A stretch of 64,000 bases of DNA, taken from assembly GCF_954871325.1 (NCBI RefSeq), contig NC_088777.1, forward strand, positions 35,565,366 to 35,629,365, read 5' to 3'. This document shows positions 1-10,399 of this stretch, piece by piece. Source of the stretch: Gordionus sp. m RMFG-2023. Its lineage: Eukaryota; Nematomorpha; Gordioida; Chordodea; Parachordodidae. Position numbers and translations under genes: made by a program. Each line of letters begins with the position of its first letter. Position 1 is the stretch's first letter. The notes below the pieces were generated by a model. That model was not told the DNA's origin, did not search any database, and worked only from the letters and a program-made list of their open reading frames with translations.

Positions 1-2180
1 CATAAATAAAACAAATAATTATATATTTAGAATGTTTATATTAAATTTAAAAATATATAGGAACCAAATACAATCTAATAGAGCTTCCAGAAAACAATAC
101 AATCAAGATTTCAAAAACCTAATAAAAAGCAATTTATAATTTATATTGTATTCTAATATATCAAATTTTATTTCTGTATATATATTTACAATTATAATAT
201 ATTATTGTATTTTATAATACATAATTTTAATTATATATATATAGAATTATAATATATTATTGTATTCTTACAAATTTTATTTCTATATATATATTTTCAA
301 TATATTTCTAAAATATAGAATAAAAAATATAAAATAGATTCTTGTGTTATAAATAACAAACATTCAATATTTTCGACAAAAAAAACAATAAAAATAATTC
401 TTTATGTTAAATTATATTGTTTAAGATATATTCATAGGAGGATTCATAGAATAGTTTTTTGCAATGCCTGATCACCATTAAAAATATTATAAGAATTACA
501 CAATATAATAAATATTAAAATAAAGTAAATTTTTAGGTTTGAATGATTTAAACAAAGTATAAAACAGATTGTGAAAATCCTATAAATATAAATATTAGGA
601 GTAACATAATTAGCAAAGTTATAATATTAAGAATTATTTGAAACAATTTATTGAATAGATCAAAATTTGAAGCCTTTCCTAAATTTTCAATGACATAAGA
701 ATAAGCTGTAGACATTGATGTTCATGTTTTTCACAAGTCCCTTGCAATTTATTTTAGTATCTTTCAGCCAATTTATTTTTATGTTATGTAAAAAAATAAT
801 AGCATATTTGGGATTTGATTAAGAATTCTGTCACCATGTCTTAATAAGCTAACAAAAATATTTTACTTTTATACATAAAATATCAAACTGAATAAATATT
901 ATTTAGTAAATTTTGATATTACATTCACCTTACGATTAAAATAAAAAATTGTATTTATAAATCTTAGAACATTAAGCTTAGGCCATGCATCTATATAAAT
1001 ATGAAAAGCATAACAAGTCTGGTGTACCAGGATATATAGGTTGTTTTACTTTATTAACATTATATGACAAAATTGCATGAAGGTTAATTTATATAATGAA
1101 ATATTACATTTTTAATAGTATCAAAAGATTATAATAAAAACCTAATACATGATTAAATAAGACATTCAATTAATCCCATTAATTGACCCTATTGTTTGGG
1201 AATATTGTTAAATTCCTCAACATCTATAAAAAATTAACAATTGGAATATAAATGTTTTAAATATAATAATTTTATAAGGTATTCTTCTCATAATTACTCA
1301 CAAACTATTTTAAAGTAGAAAAATCTTTTAGTTCTAAATTATATCTTAATTTCTATTAAATAAAAATATATTAAATAAGCATCAATTTTAAAATTACTAT
1401 TTTTTCCATTAGATAAAAAAAATACGTAAAAAAATTTATTAAAATACGTAAAAAAAAATTTATTAAAAAAAATAATAAACAACTTTTTTTTAATATTTGT
1501 TTGTTAAAGAAAAAAAAACAAGCGTGTTGAATAAAAAAATAAAATAATTTATATGACACCATTTATTGCTGTTAAATAAAGGCGTTCACATTTGGTAGAC
1601 TGTAAAGTTACTTGCAATATATGTCAAAACTGGCTTCATGCCAGAAGGAAAAATATAGGATCTTAAAATAGTTATAAAACTTAATATCAAAATTTATCGC
1701 TTTTTTGTACCTTTTCAAATATCGTGATCTTTTGCAGTCAGTGACTTTTTGCAATATTAGTATCTTTTCTCAAAATCACTCTTTTTTTAAAATAATAGTT
1801 AAATTAGTCATATTTGCAAAATGAAACTGTCTTGGGAGTACGAAAAACTTTTATCTTGGGATTTTAACTGCTTAATATTTTTCCCTCCAACCCTAAGTAG
1901 AACCCATTTTACAGCTGGTCACAAACTGAGGTACCTCGTGATTGTCTTTTTATCCCAGTTATAGCTAGCTGCGACTTCTATAGCGGGAATAAGATCCAAA
2001 TATCAATAAAATCTCAGGTGGAGAGGTTCAATTTTTTATATTAAACTCCCTTCGTACTTAGGGGCCTAATTTTAATATTTGCTATTCCCAATAAAATTTA
2101 TATTATATTACATTGCAATTAATCAACTAGGTGATTTCAATTATATTCTACAATATAATATATAACTTGCTTTCGAATTA
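1..2180. other. AT-rich stretch without a recognisable gene
   Basis: No open frame here resembles a known family and no terminal inverted repeats were found. A patch at about 1850-2065 is visibly less AT-rich than its surroundings, but it matched nothing I recognise on either strand. Confidence 0.5.
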
Positions 2181-2183
2181 CAG

Positions 2184-2517
2184 GGTTTCCCATTCAAAAA
2201 AGGAAATTAAAAAAGGAAAAGGTTCAATCAAAAAAAGGAAAAGGGTTAATCACGAAAGGAAAAGGTTTAATCAATAAAGGAAAAGGTCTTAACAAAAAAG
2301 GAAAAGTGTCAATCAAAAAAGGAAAATTCCCAAAAAGAAAGGAAAAAGTCCGATCAAAAAAGGAAAAGTGTCAAACAAAAAAAGAAAAGTTCAATCAAAA
2401 AAGGAAAAGTGTTAAACAAAAAAGGAAAAGTGTCAATCCAAAAAAGAAAATTCCCAAAAGGAAAGGAAAAGTGTCAATCAAAAAAGGAAAATTTCCATTC
2501 AAAAAAGGAAAATCGTA
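2184..2517. repeat. GGAAAAG minisatellite, copy A
   Basis: A tandem array of a degenerate unit of about 17-19 bases (core AAAAAAGGAAAAGTGTCAAT). It opens with GGGTTTCCCATTCAAAAAAG and closes with TTCCCATTCAAAAAAGGAAA followed by a T-rich tail. The same opening and closing words recur in the arrays at 2704 and 9262, so the array appears to be a defined unit that has been copied, not random low-complexity DNA. Confidence 0.85.
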
Positions 2518-2703
2518 ATTTTTTAAAAATTTTTTAAAAAAAATTATAAATTTTTCAATTTTTCTTAAATTTTTATTTATTTTTGTCATTCCTTCTTATT
2601 TTATTTCTAACTTTTTGCGATTTCTTTACTTTATTTGTACCTTTTCTCAATTTATTTTTCTTACTATATCTTTTCTCAATTTTTTTTCTCTCATATTTGA
2701 TAC

Positions 2704-2956
2704 AGGGTTTCCCATTCAAAAAAGGAAAAGTCCCAATCAAAAAAGGAAAAGTTTCAAACATAAAAGGAAAAGGTCCAAACAAAAAAGGAAAGGTGTCAAT
2801 CAAAAATGAAAATTCCCAAAAAGAAAGGAAAAAGTCCGATCAAAGAAGGAAAAGGTTCAATCAAAAATGGAAAAGTGTCAATCGAAAAAGGAAAATTCCT
2901 AAAAGGAAAGGAAAAGTGTCAATCAAAAAAGGAAAATTCCCATTCAAAAAAGGAAA
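2704..2956. repeat. GGAAAAG minisatellite, copy B
   Basis: Same unit and same opening and closing words as the array at 2184-2517, about 190 bp further on. Its T-rich right flank leads directly into the long palindrome at 2985-3880. Confidence 0.85.
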
Positions 2957-2984
2957 CTTAAATTTTTATTTATTTTTGTTATTA

Positions 2985-3880
2985 CTTTTTAATTTATTTC
3001 TAAATTTTTGCGATTTCTTTACGTTTTTTTTCTTACTGATCTTATCTCAATTTATTTCTAACTTTTTGCGATTTCCTTTACTTTTATTTTTCTTACTATA
3101 TCTTCTCTAAATTTATTTTTCTTCTCATTTTTGATAATTCTTTTGTATTTTTAAAAATAATTTATAAATTTAGGTCCATTTTTTTAACAATTCTTTACGT
3201 TTTTTTTCATCATACATACAATATTCTTTAAGATTTTTTCATTGTAATCTTTTACATATATTTCTAACCTTTTCAATCTTTTTAAGTCATTTTTAATCTT
3301 TATTTTTTTGAGCATTTCTCAATTTTTTTTCTTCTCATTTTTGATGATTTTAAAAATAAGAATTTAAAAATGATTATATTTTATTAATTTACATATCGTT
3401 TGGTATTACAGTTCAAACTTATTTTATTTTAAAAAGGTACATTATAACCAAACGATTAATTTAATTTAGCTATTGCAATTATATTGTCTGCCAAAAACAT
3501 TAAATATAATTTTAAAAAATAATTATCAAAAATGAGAAGAAAAAAATTGAGAAATGCTCAAAAAAATAAAGATTAAAAATGACTTAAATAGATTGTAGGG
3601 TTAGAAATGTATGTAAAAGATTACAAAGAAAAAATCATAAAAAGAATATTGTATATATGAAGAAAAAAAAGCGTAAAGAATTGTTAAAAAAATGGACCTA
3701 AATTTATAAATTATTTTTAAAAATACAAAAGAATTATCAAAATGAGAAGAAAAATAAATTGAGAGAAGATTTAGTAAGAAAAATACAATTAAAGAATATA
3801 GCAAAAGGTTAGAAATAAATTGAGAAAAGATCAGTAGAAGAAAAACGTAAAGAAATCGCAAAAATTTAGAAAAAAATTAA
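2985..3880. repeat. Long imperfect palindrome, ~350-bp arms
   Basis: The sequence at about 2985-3350 returns in reverse complement at about 3525-3880. Examples are TTAGGTCCATTTTTTTAACA against its complement near 3690, and TTTTGAGCATTTCTCAATTT against its complement near 3550. The loop is about 175 bp. No protein or target duplication is recognisable; it may be a miniature fold-back element or an inverted duplication. Confidence 0.75.
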
Positions 3881-4309
3881 TGCATATAGTGAATGAAAAA
3901 TAAGGTTAAACATTTTTGTTTTTGTAAATTTATATGAAATATTAAATATTTTCACATGAATATATAAAAAAAATTCTAAAAAAAAATTATTTATTGCAAC
4001 AATTCTTCAATGCTATATGACATTTTGTTGAAATTTAAGGTTGTTCTTCAAATACTAACACCTTTTATTCATGCAACCCATTTTGCAATTGCATAACGAT
4101 GGTTCCCATAGTTTGTGACATTCCGTAAGCTCCTAAATACTTTTAGCAGTTTAAATAAATAGTAAATATATTTTATGTATATGAATTAATTTAAGGAGTA
4201 TATGTGGTTACTATAAATATAGCTAAAATTACCTATGATTGATATATCTTTGATCTTTGTTGGGAACTTCAAAATCATTTAATTTTATAGTTTTATATAT
4301 ACTAGAGGC

Positions 4310-6624
4310 CAGTGGCCCCTACACTTTTTGAGCGAATGAAGCAGAATACCCCCATGAAAAGTGCCCACTTGAAAAGTATCCCCCCCCCCTTCGAAAAAAT
4401 GATAATTATGACACTCATAAATTTCAAAAATAATTTTTATTGCATCAATTTTTAATATATAATATAAATAAAATGCAAAAAATATAACTTTATAAATATT
4501 ATTTTAAATTAATAAAGATAAATTAGGGGAAGAGAAAGCGAAAGAATTTATAATTTCATCAGTATTTAATTGTTTAAATAAAAATTTTTCCATTGATAAT
4601 ATGATTAAATTATTGAGAAAAGAATCTTTCATGGTACTGCGCAGTCCTGTTTTAATTAATTTAATTTTACTCATGACTTTTTCGGCAGTACATGAGGTTG
4701 TGGGAATGGTTAATAAATATTTATATAAAATTCTTAAATTAGGGAAAGCAGAAAAATTTAAAAGTAAACGATAAGGTAAAATAAATGAATAGTTTTTCCA
4801 ATCTGAATCGTAAGTCCCTGAATTATCATCATCATCAGAAGAAGCTAAATAATGTATTGGTAAAAATATTTTAATTAAATAAATTTACAATTCTCAGAAT
4901 CTGACAAATCTTTAGATTCTTGAACCTCTAGGTCATGAGTAATAATTACATTCCCCATTTTGGCCATCTTATAAATATTTCTAAACTTCAACATTTCTTC
5001 GAAAATTTTACTTGAATTTAAATTGTAAAATTCACAGATATCCTCGATATCTTCTTTAATAATTGATTTTTCTGCCATTCCCTTTGGCGTAAAAAATGAT
5101 GTTTGGTGTAAAGATTTCATGGAATCATCATTAAATCTTTCGTTAAACTGCATAATAATTAAATCGAGTGCAGCATAAAACACACCTAATCAAAAATGTA
5201 GATTTCTCTCCTTCATAAAATCTTGCGCCTTTGAAAAAACATCCAAAAATTCAGTGTTATTATCTATTAGATTAAAAAATAATTAAGACAATAATTTTTA
5301 TTATACTTCTCAAATTAATCAAGCAATCTTTTGCCAATTGAATTTGATTTATTGCATACCATATATCCTTCGATGGTTTGCAATTTTGAACAAGTCAAAC
5401 TTGTTATCAACAATATTTTATCCAAAACACAAAGTGATAAAATAAAATAAAATTTTTCTATTCTAAAGACTATAGCACTAGCCATAGTGGAAGTGGCAGG
5501 ATCTTCAGAATCCTTCTGCCCTCAAGGCATCATAAAGTGGAAAAAAATTTACAATAGCTTTATATGAGGATAACCAGCTTCTAAATAAAAAAACATTTTA
5601 AATCTAAATAAATAAGGTACTATTACCGAGTGGTATTGTTGATGCGTAGAAATCGTTCGATTTTTTCAGATCATTACACTGAAATTTTTTGAGTACCTCA
5701 TATCTTTTCACACCATTAAAATAGACATAAATCTTATCTAGTATTCCTAGAACATTTCGAAGTTCTTTAATTGATTGGCATAATTGAACAACGATTAAAT
5801 TTAATAGATGACAATAACACCAAATAAAATCTGCCTTTGGCGCATCTGCTCTAATCAAGGCTTTCACACCATTGATTCTTCCACTCATGTTTGAGGCGCC
5901 ATCATAACTTTACCCAAATAGTTGTTCAAGAGGTAAATTCATCGAGCCAAGTTTGGATATTATATTATGCTTTTTATCGAGACCTGTGGTATTTCCCCTA
6001 CAATATATGCCAATTAGTCTTTCTGTTACCCCAGAAGGCTTGGTTACGAGATATTTAATAATCTAAAAATCTTATTATAATTCTTATAATAGAACGGTTA
6101 TTATCTACACATTCTTTCTGATGTGTTATAATTTTAATATCGAATTTTTATTATGAGAAAGCCTTCCATAATCGGCCATCATATGTTTTTGTGAAGATTC
6201 ATGCAGAATAATATCACGATTAATATTTTGCCATTTATCTAGACCTTCACATGTCCATTTTGAATTTGCGTGTGGACCACCAAATAAGAGACATGTTAAG
6301 CAAAAAACTTTATACATTTTAATACTATAAGTAATCAAATTTCTAGGAATTTTGCTATTGTCAATATTGGTTAATATTTTTAGGCATATTTTAAAATTGG
6401 GAAAATAATGTATGACAATAAATTTCGGATAACAAATTTACTAAACATCGACCAAAATTTCCCTCAATATATTAAATTAATTATATATTAAGTGGGGGGG
6501 GGGTCTTATTGTTACATTTATAAACCAGAAATCACATGATCATGATGGATATAAAAAAAGTACCCCCACTCAAATTTACTGAAGCAGTTGCTTCGGACCC
6601 CACCCCCCATTGTAGGGGCCCCTG
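4310..6624 (-). mobile_element. hAT DNA transposon, ZMYM1-like, 2.3 kb
   Basis: Ends are CAGTGGCCCCTACA on the left and TGTAGGGGCCCCTG on the right, flanked by a perfect 8-bp target duplication CTAGAGGC (4302-4309 and 6625-6632). The reverse-complement arm of the host repeat near 7590 keeps the unoccupied site (TTAGAGGC), which confirms the insertion. It encodes one decayed transposase on the minus strand. Confidence 0.95.
4545..6338 (-). pseudogene. hAT transposase pseudogene with TTF zinc finger
   Basis: Read from high to low coordinate, the pieces follow the order of ZMYM1-like hAT transposases. A TTF-type finger lies at 6338-6126 (CLTCLLF, later W..G...W and HESSQKH). A central part lies at 5888-5604 (MSGRINGVKALI, then CYCHLLNLIVVQL). 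A helical region lies at 5183-4875. The C-terminal dimerisation region, at about 4730-4545, reads LTIPTTSCTAEKVMSKIKLI then LRSTMKDSFLN. The pieces sit in different frames with stops between them and only small gaps of unassigned sequence, so it cannot make transposase. Naming to family is secure; the exact exon or frameshift boundaries are not. Confidence 0.9.
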
Positions 6625-6721
6625 CTAGAGGCAATATCTGAAATTTCCAGCACACGTTCCTACCCATATTTTGTTCAATTTTTAATACTTTCCCATCTAA
6701 AATTTTAGGAATAAAATAACT

Positions 6722-6916
6722 CAGAGACCTGCAGAGGTACCATTTGCACGGCCCGGCCCGGATTTTTTTTTTAAAAAAAATTATATTTATTTTTAATGGC
6801 GATTTAAAATATTTGATTTTAAAATATACGACCCAGCTTGATATTAAAAAAAATTAAAATACGACATGACCCGTGTATACATGGACCGGGCTTAGGGCTG
6901 GACCTGCAGGTCTCTG
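6722..6916. mobile_element. hAT miniature, CAGAGACCTGCAG family, 195 bp
   Basis: Termini CAGAGACCTGCAGAGGTACC and CCTGCAGGTCTCTG with a perfect 8-bp duplication AAATAACT (6714-6721 and 6917-6924). It consists almost only of subterminal GGCCCGG motifs in T/A-rich filler. It is a deletion derivative of the family whose larger member is at 28882-30746. Confidence 0.95.
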
Positions 6917-6924
6917 AAATAACT

Positions 6925-7380
6925 GATATGAATTATCAATAAATTTAATTTTAATATAAATTAGTAATTGTATTGGACGAGATTTTTTTTCATAGTTTCT
7001 AAATTATTACATTTTGAAATGAAAATTTATTTTTATTATGAATTAAGAATCTTATTGTGTGGGATTTTTTTTCATGGAATATCTAAATTATTATATTTTG
7101 AAAATTTATATTAATACAATTATTTTATTTATAATATTAGTTTAAAATTTTTTTAATGCCTTAAATTTTTTTTACCCAAAACAGTTACATAATATAATTT
7201 ATATTGCTACTAAAATAGCAAAGGCTTCAATAAAGATTCGCTTTCGAATTGTCCATAATATTACTAATAGTCCTTGTTCAAAAAATGTTGGCCATAAAAT
7301 TACATGGATACAATAATATTGGGAATAGTATTTCTAATATTTTAAAAAGGGCTCCTTCTTTTATTTCATATTTAAATGAC
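6925..7380. other. Centre of the inverted pair, no clear gene
   Basis: Contains an approximate ~80-bp direct repeat (near 6971 and 7052, sharing TTTTTTTTCAT then TAAATTATTA). The rest has stops in all frames and no family match. It should correspond to the upstream part of the integrase gene, but I could not recognise an integrase core. Confidence 0.3.
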
Positions 7381-7444
7381 CGTGGGCGTTAAAACATAAT
7401 TTATTCAAATAATTGAACAAAATAACTTTATCTTAGGGCATCAC

Positions 7445-7870
7445 TTGTTATTACCTATCCATAGGACAGATAGAACAAATATCTGTCCTAAAAAATTAGA
7501 AGGGAAAGTATTAAAAATGGAACAAAATAAAATATGGGTAGGGTGTGCTGGAAGAATTCCAGCACCATTTATTGCCTCTAATCTATATAAAACTATAAAA
7601 TTAAATGATGTTGAAGTTCCCAACAAAGATATATCAATCATAGGTCATTTTATTTTTCCTCAAATTAATTCATGTACATATAATATATTAATTTTTTATC
7701 TAAATTGCTAAATTTATTTAGGAACTTCCCCGAATGTCACAAAATATTGGAAAACATCGTTATGCAATTGCAAAATGGGTTGCATGAATAAAAGGTGCGA
7801 GTGTTTCAAGAACAACATCAAATGTTCAACGAAATGTTATATTGCATTGATTAATTGTTGCAATAAATAA
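7445..7870 (+). pseudogene. 3' end of a KRBA2-like integrase transposon gene
   Basis: The first part (7445 to about 7680) begins LLPIHRTDRTNICPKKLEGK, which resembles the linker after the integrase core in invertebrate KRAB-A-domain-containing-2-like proteins (pattern: hydrophobic-P-x-x-DR). After a TTTAG acceptor at 7717-7721 a second exon ends with a Cys-rich tail: CNCKMGC, RCECF, KCSTKC, NCCNK, then TAA at 7868-7870. That CxC spacing is characteristic of the C-terminus of these proteins. The integrase core is not seen upstream, so this is a partial gene. Family assignment rests on recognised motif spacing, not on a search. A reverse-complement, more decayed copy is in the left arm (3935-4301 and 6633-6720). 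Confidence 0.6.
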
Positions 7871-7949
7871 TTTTTTTTTATTTGGATTTTTTTAAAAATA
7901 TATATTAATGTAAAAATATATTTGATATTATACCTTTTCATACATTATA

Positions 7950-8220
7950 TGCCTTAATTTTATACCATTTACTTTTTTAAACATTCTATTATCCTTTTTG
8001 ATAATTTATGTAATTTATTTATTATAACAAAATATCTCTAAAAAATAAAATTTTCTGGTGCCAGCCAGGCGGCAAAAAAGGAAGAAAAAATATTATTGTT
8101 TTAAAAAAATATATTCCGAATCCCCATGGGTTTTAAATATTTTTAAATAAAGATTCCAAATAATGAATCCCCACGTTGGGATTCCGAATCCCACATGATT
8201 CCATATCCCAATACGACATT
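7950..8220. repeat. Dispersed repeat, copy 1 (GGTGCCAGCCAGGCGG family)
   Basis: Matches 9612-9846 in direct orientation. Both carry GGTGCCAGCCAG, a GAATCCCCA / GATTCCGAATCCC block, and end in CCCACATGATTCCATATCCC AATACGACAT. A third short fragment (GGCACCAGCCAGACG) is near 28695. No inverted termini or coding were recognised. Confidence 0.7.
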
Positions 8221-8269
8221 ATTAATTTTTATTTAGTAATTTTATATATTTTTATAAATAGTTAGTTAT

Positions 8270-8954
8270 TATAATTTTTAGATATGAAATAAAAAGTCTA
8301 TTCTTAAATTTTTTTTTAACAAATATAGAATTATTTTTTTCATTTACATTCTTTAAAAGATATTTTATTATGCCATATCAATATTTTATAAGCTTCTGTA
8401 AAATATATAATTCCTTATTAGTAAAATTTATTTGTTTGTCATATGATATTAGATAAAAAACATTCCACTGTTTGTATTGTGCGTTAATTTTTTTTACTTA
8501 ATTTATAATTTAATTCTATCAGTAATTTTATAATTAAATTTTACTTTTATCAAGGAAAATAAATATAAATTAAAGTTATTCACTATAAAAATTATATTTG
8601 TTATATTATATTATTTAGTAATTTTATGGATTTAATATTAATTATAATAAATTTCACTTTTGTCTTAAGACTTATCTTTGGCTTATATTTCATTTCTTAA
8701 AAACGTTGGTTTCACATTTTTATTTATAAATGCTATTTTCTAAAAGAGTATGAATTATAGACAATAGTTTTAGTTTAAAAAAATATTAACTTTTACTTTC
8801 TTTCAAATTATTGTTTAAGATATATGCACACTTTTCGGGGGACGAGGAGGGGGAAGAGGACTAAGGAGGATATTTTTTAATAGCTTAAAATGATATTCAC
8901 AAAAAGTGATATATATCTAAATCCCCCCCTCCTCCTCCTCCAGCTACGCCTATG
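8270..8954. mobile_element. Truncated hAT miniature, CATAGGCGTAGCC family
   Basis: Co-linear with 14270-14962 of the complete copy at 13767-14962. For example TTAAAAGATATTTT near 8350, TAGCTTAAAATGATATTCAC near 8882, and the terminal CAGCTACGCCTATG at 8941-8954. Only the right terminus is present. The left half is missing or replaced. Confidence 0.8.
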
Positions 8955-8962
8955 GAGTATAG

Positions 8963-9260
8963 GTAGTATTTGAGGAAATTAAATTTTCTTTATAAAAAAA
9001 CTATATTCAATTAATATTTTTTTAGACTATTTATAAACAACTATTTTTTATACTTAGCGAGAAATAGAAATAAATAATATTATCGAATACATTTTATAAA
9101 TTTTTATTAAAATTATCTTTTCACTTATCAAAATACGTGCTATTAAATAATCTCTTATTTAAAACTATTTAATATGTAGGCCATTGTCAATAACAAATAT
9201 TGTAATTTTTCTTTCAGTATTAATTTTGTTGATCGGACATTGCAAAAAAGAAGATTAATA
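8963..9260. other. AT-rich spacer
   Basis: Nothing recognisable; it separates the truncated miniature from minisatellite copy C. Confidence 0.4.
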
Positions 9261-9261
9261 T

Positions 9262-9559
9262 ACAGGGTTTCCCATTTAAAAAAGGAAAAGTCCCAATCAA
9301 AAAAGGGAAAGTTTCAATCATAAAAGAAAAAGGTCCGATCAAAAAAGGAAAAGGGTCAATCCTAAAAGGAAAAGGTCCAAACAAAATAGAAAGGTGTCAA
9401 TCAAAAAATTAAAATTCCCAAAAAGAAAGGTAAAAGTCCGATCAAAAAAGGAAAAGTGTCAAACAAAAAAGGAAAAGGTTCAATCAAAAAGTGTCAAACA
9501 AAAAAGGAAAAGATCCAATCAAAAAAGGAAAATTCCCATTCAAAAAAGGAAAATCGTAA
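9262..9559. repeat. GGAAAAG minisatellite, copy C
   Basis: Same opening GGGTTTCCCATT, same unit and same closing TTCCCATTCAAAAAAGGAAA as the arrays near 2.2 and 2.7 kb. Its T-rich right flank is also shared with copy A, so the copied block includes flanking sequence. Confidence 0.85.
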
Positions 9560-9611
9560 TTTTTTAAAATTTGTCAATTTTTCTTAAATTTTTATTTATT
9601 TTTGTTATTCC

Positions 9612-9870
9612 TTCTTAATTTTATACTATTTACTTTTTTTTTAATTTTCTTTTTAAATCCCTTATTTTGGCCTTTTAATTATATGGTGCCAGCCAGACGG
9701 CAAAAAAGGGAAGAAAAGGTAATTATATTATTTTATTTTTTTACATGGGGATTCGGAATATTTTTTAAAAAAAGATTCCATATAAAACGTGGGGATTCAA
9801 GATCTCGAATCTCCGAATCCCACATGATTCCATATCCCAATACGACATATATATATATATATATATATGT
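9612..9870. repeat. Dispersed repeat, copy 2, plus AT microsatellite
   Basis: Direct-orientation copy of 7950-8220. It ends in the shared AATACGACAT and runs into an (AT)n tract at about 9846-9870. Confidence 0.7.
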
Positions 9871-10089
9871 ACCGAAGGCTTTAAAAAGAGCTTAATTTAA
9901 TAATGAACCTCTTCTTAAAAAGCAAATATAATTATGTTTAAAAATTTCTAGTTGAAGTTTTTGTTTAAAATATGGATACGCGTTTTTCATTTGTTATATT
10001 AAAAATTTTCCGCGATAAAATTTTAAAAAAATGTAGACTGGGAAAAATTGTCGTTAGTTGATATGACTATTGGCTGAAATATAAAATTA

Positions 10090-10335
10090 TTGAGTTTTGA
10101 ATATTTATTAATTCTTTTATTTTCCCCGGTAGTTAGAGGGTTAGAAATAATTAAGGAAGGAAAGGAAGAGACGCAGGCTGCGTCCCAAATAAGGGATTTG
10201 TCGTTGGACCAGGGGATACAAGTTAAACCGTCCGATCTGAGGGAATCCTGTAATGAAAGGTTAGTTTGTTCGAGGATGTTGGGAATTTTTGTCTTATTAA
10301 ATGCGTTATGGATGATTTTGTTGATAGCTTTATGA
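10090..10335 (-). pseudogene. LINE restriction-like endonuclease domain
   Basis: The minus-strand reading contains a segment near LRSDGLTCIPW then SLIWDAACVSSF. It fits the RPDG...PW...WD signature of the C-terminal PD-(D/E)XK-type nuclease of RLE-class non-LTR elements, which nicks target DNA. The expected P of RPDG is replaced by S here. Stops surround it. It is the 3' end of the element; the piece joining it to the reverse transcriptase was split by the LTR fossil. A second, independent copy of this domain (KRPD) is at about 53105-53200. Confidence 0.7.
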
Positions 10336-10399
10336 CGGAGATGGCGACCTTGACTATTGGAGCATTAAGCCTGTGTCGGGCATTAGGTTGTACTGGTAA

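Larger units (their letters stand above)
3935..7970. mobile_element. Inverted pair of KRBA2-like integrase gene ends
   Basis: The block at 3935-4301 plus 6633-6720 is the reverse complement of 7970 down to about 7450. Shared words include GCAACCCATTTTGCAATTGC and CCTATGATTGATATATCTTT. The left arm is split by the hAT element at 4310-6624 and is followed at 6722-6916 by a miniature. The arms carry the 3' part of an integrase-type gene (see 7445-7870), so this is either two head-to-head copies or one element with very long inverted termini. Both look decayed. Confidence 0.7.

Noticed and set aside
1850-2065. Possible SINE or tRNA-derived patch (GAGGTTCAA word)
   Set aside because: The B-box-like word is incomplete and no A box, tail or second copy was found.
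2306-2809. Lys-rich open frames of 60-175 codons over the minisatellites
   Set aside because: They are translations of the GGAAAAG repeat on one or the other strand; the peptide simply repeats the DNA unit.
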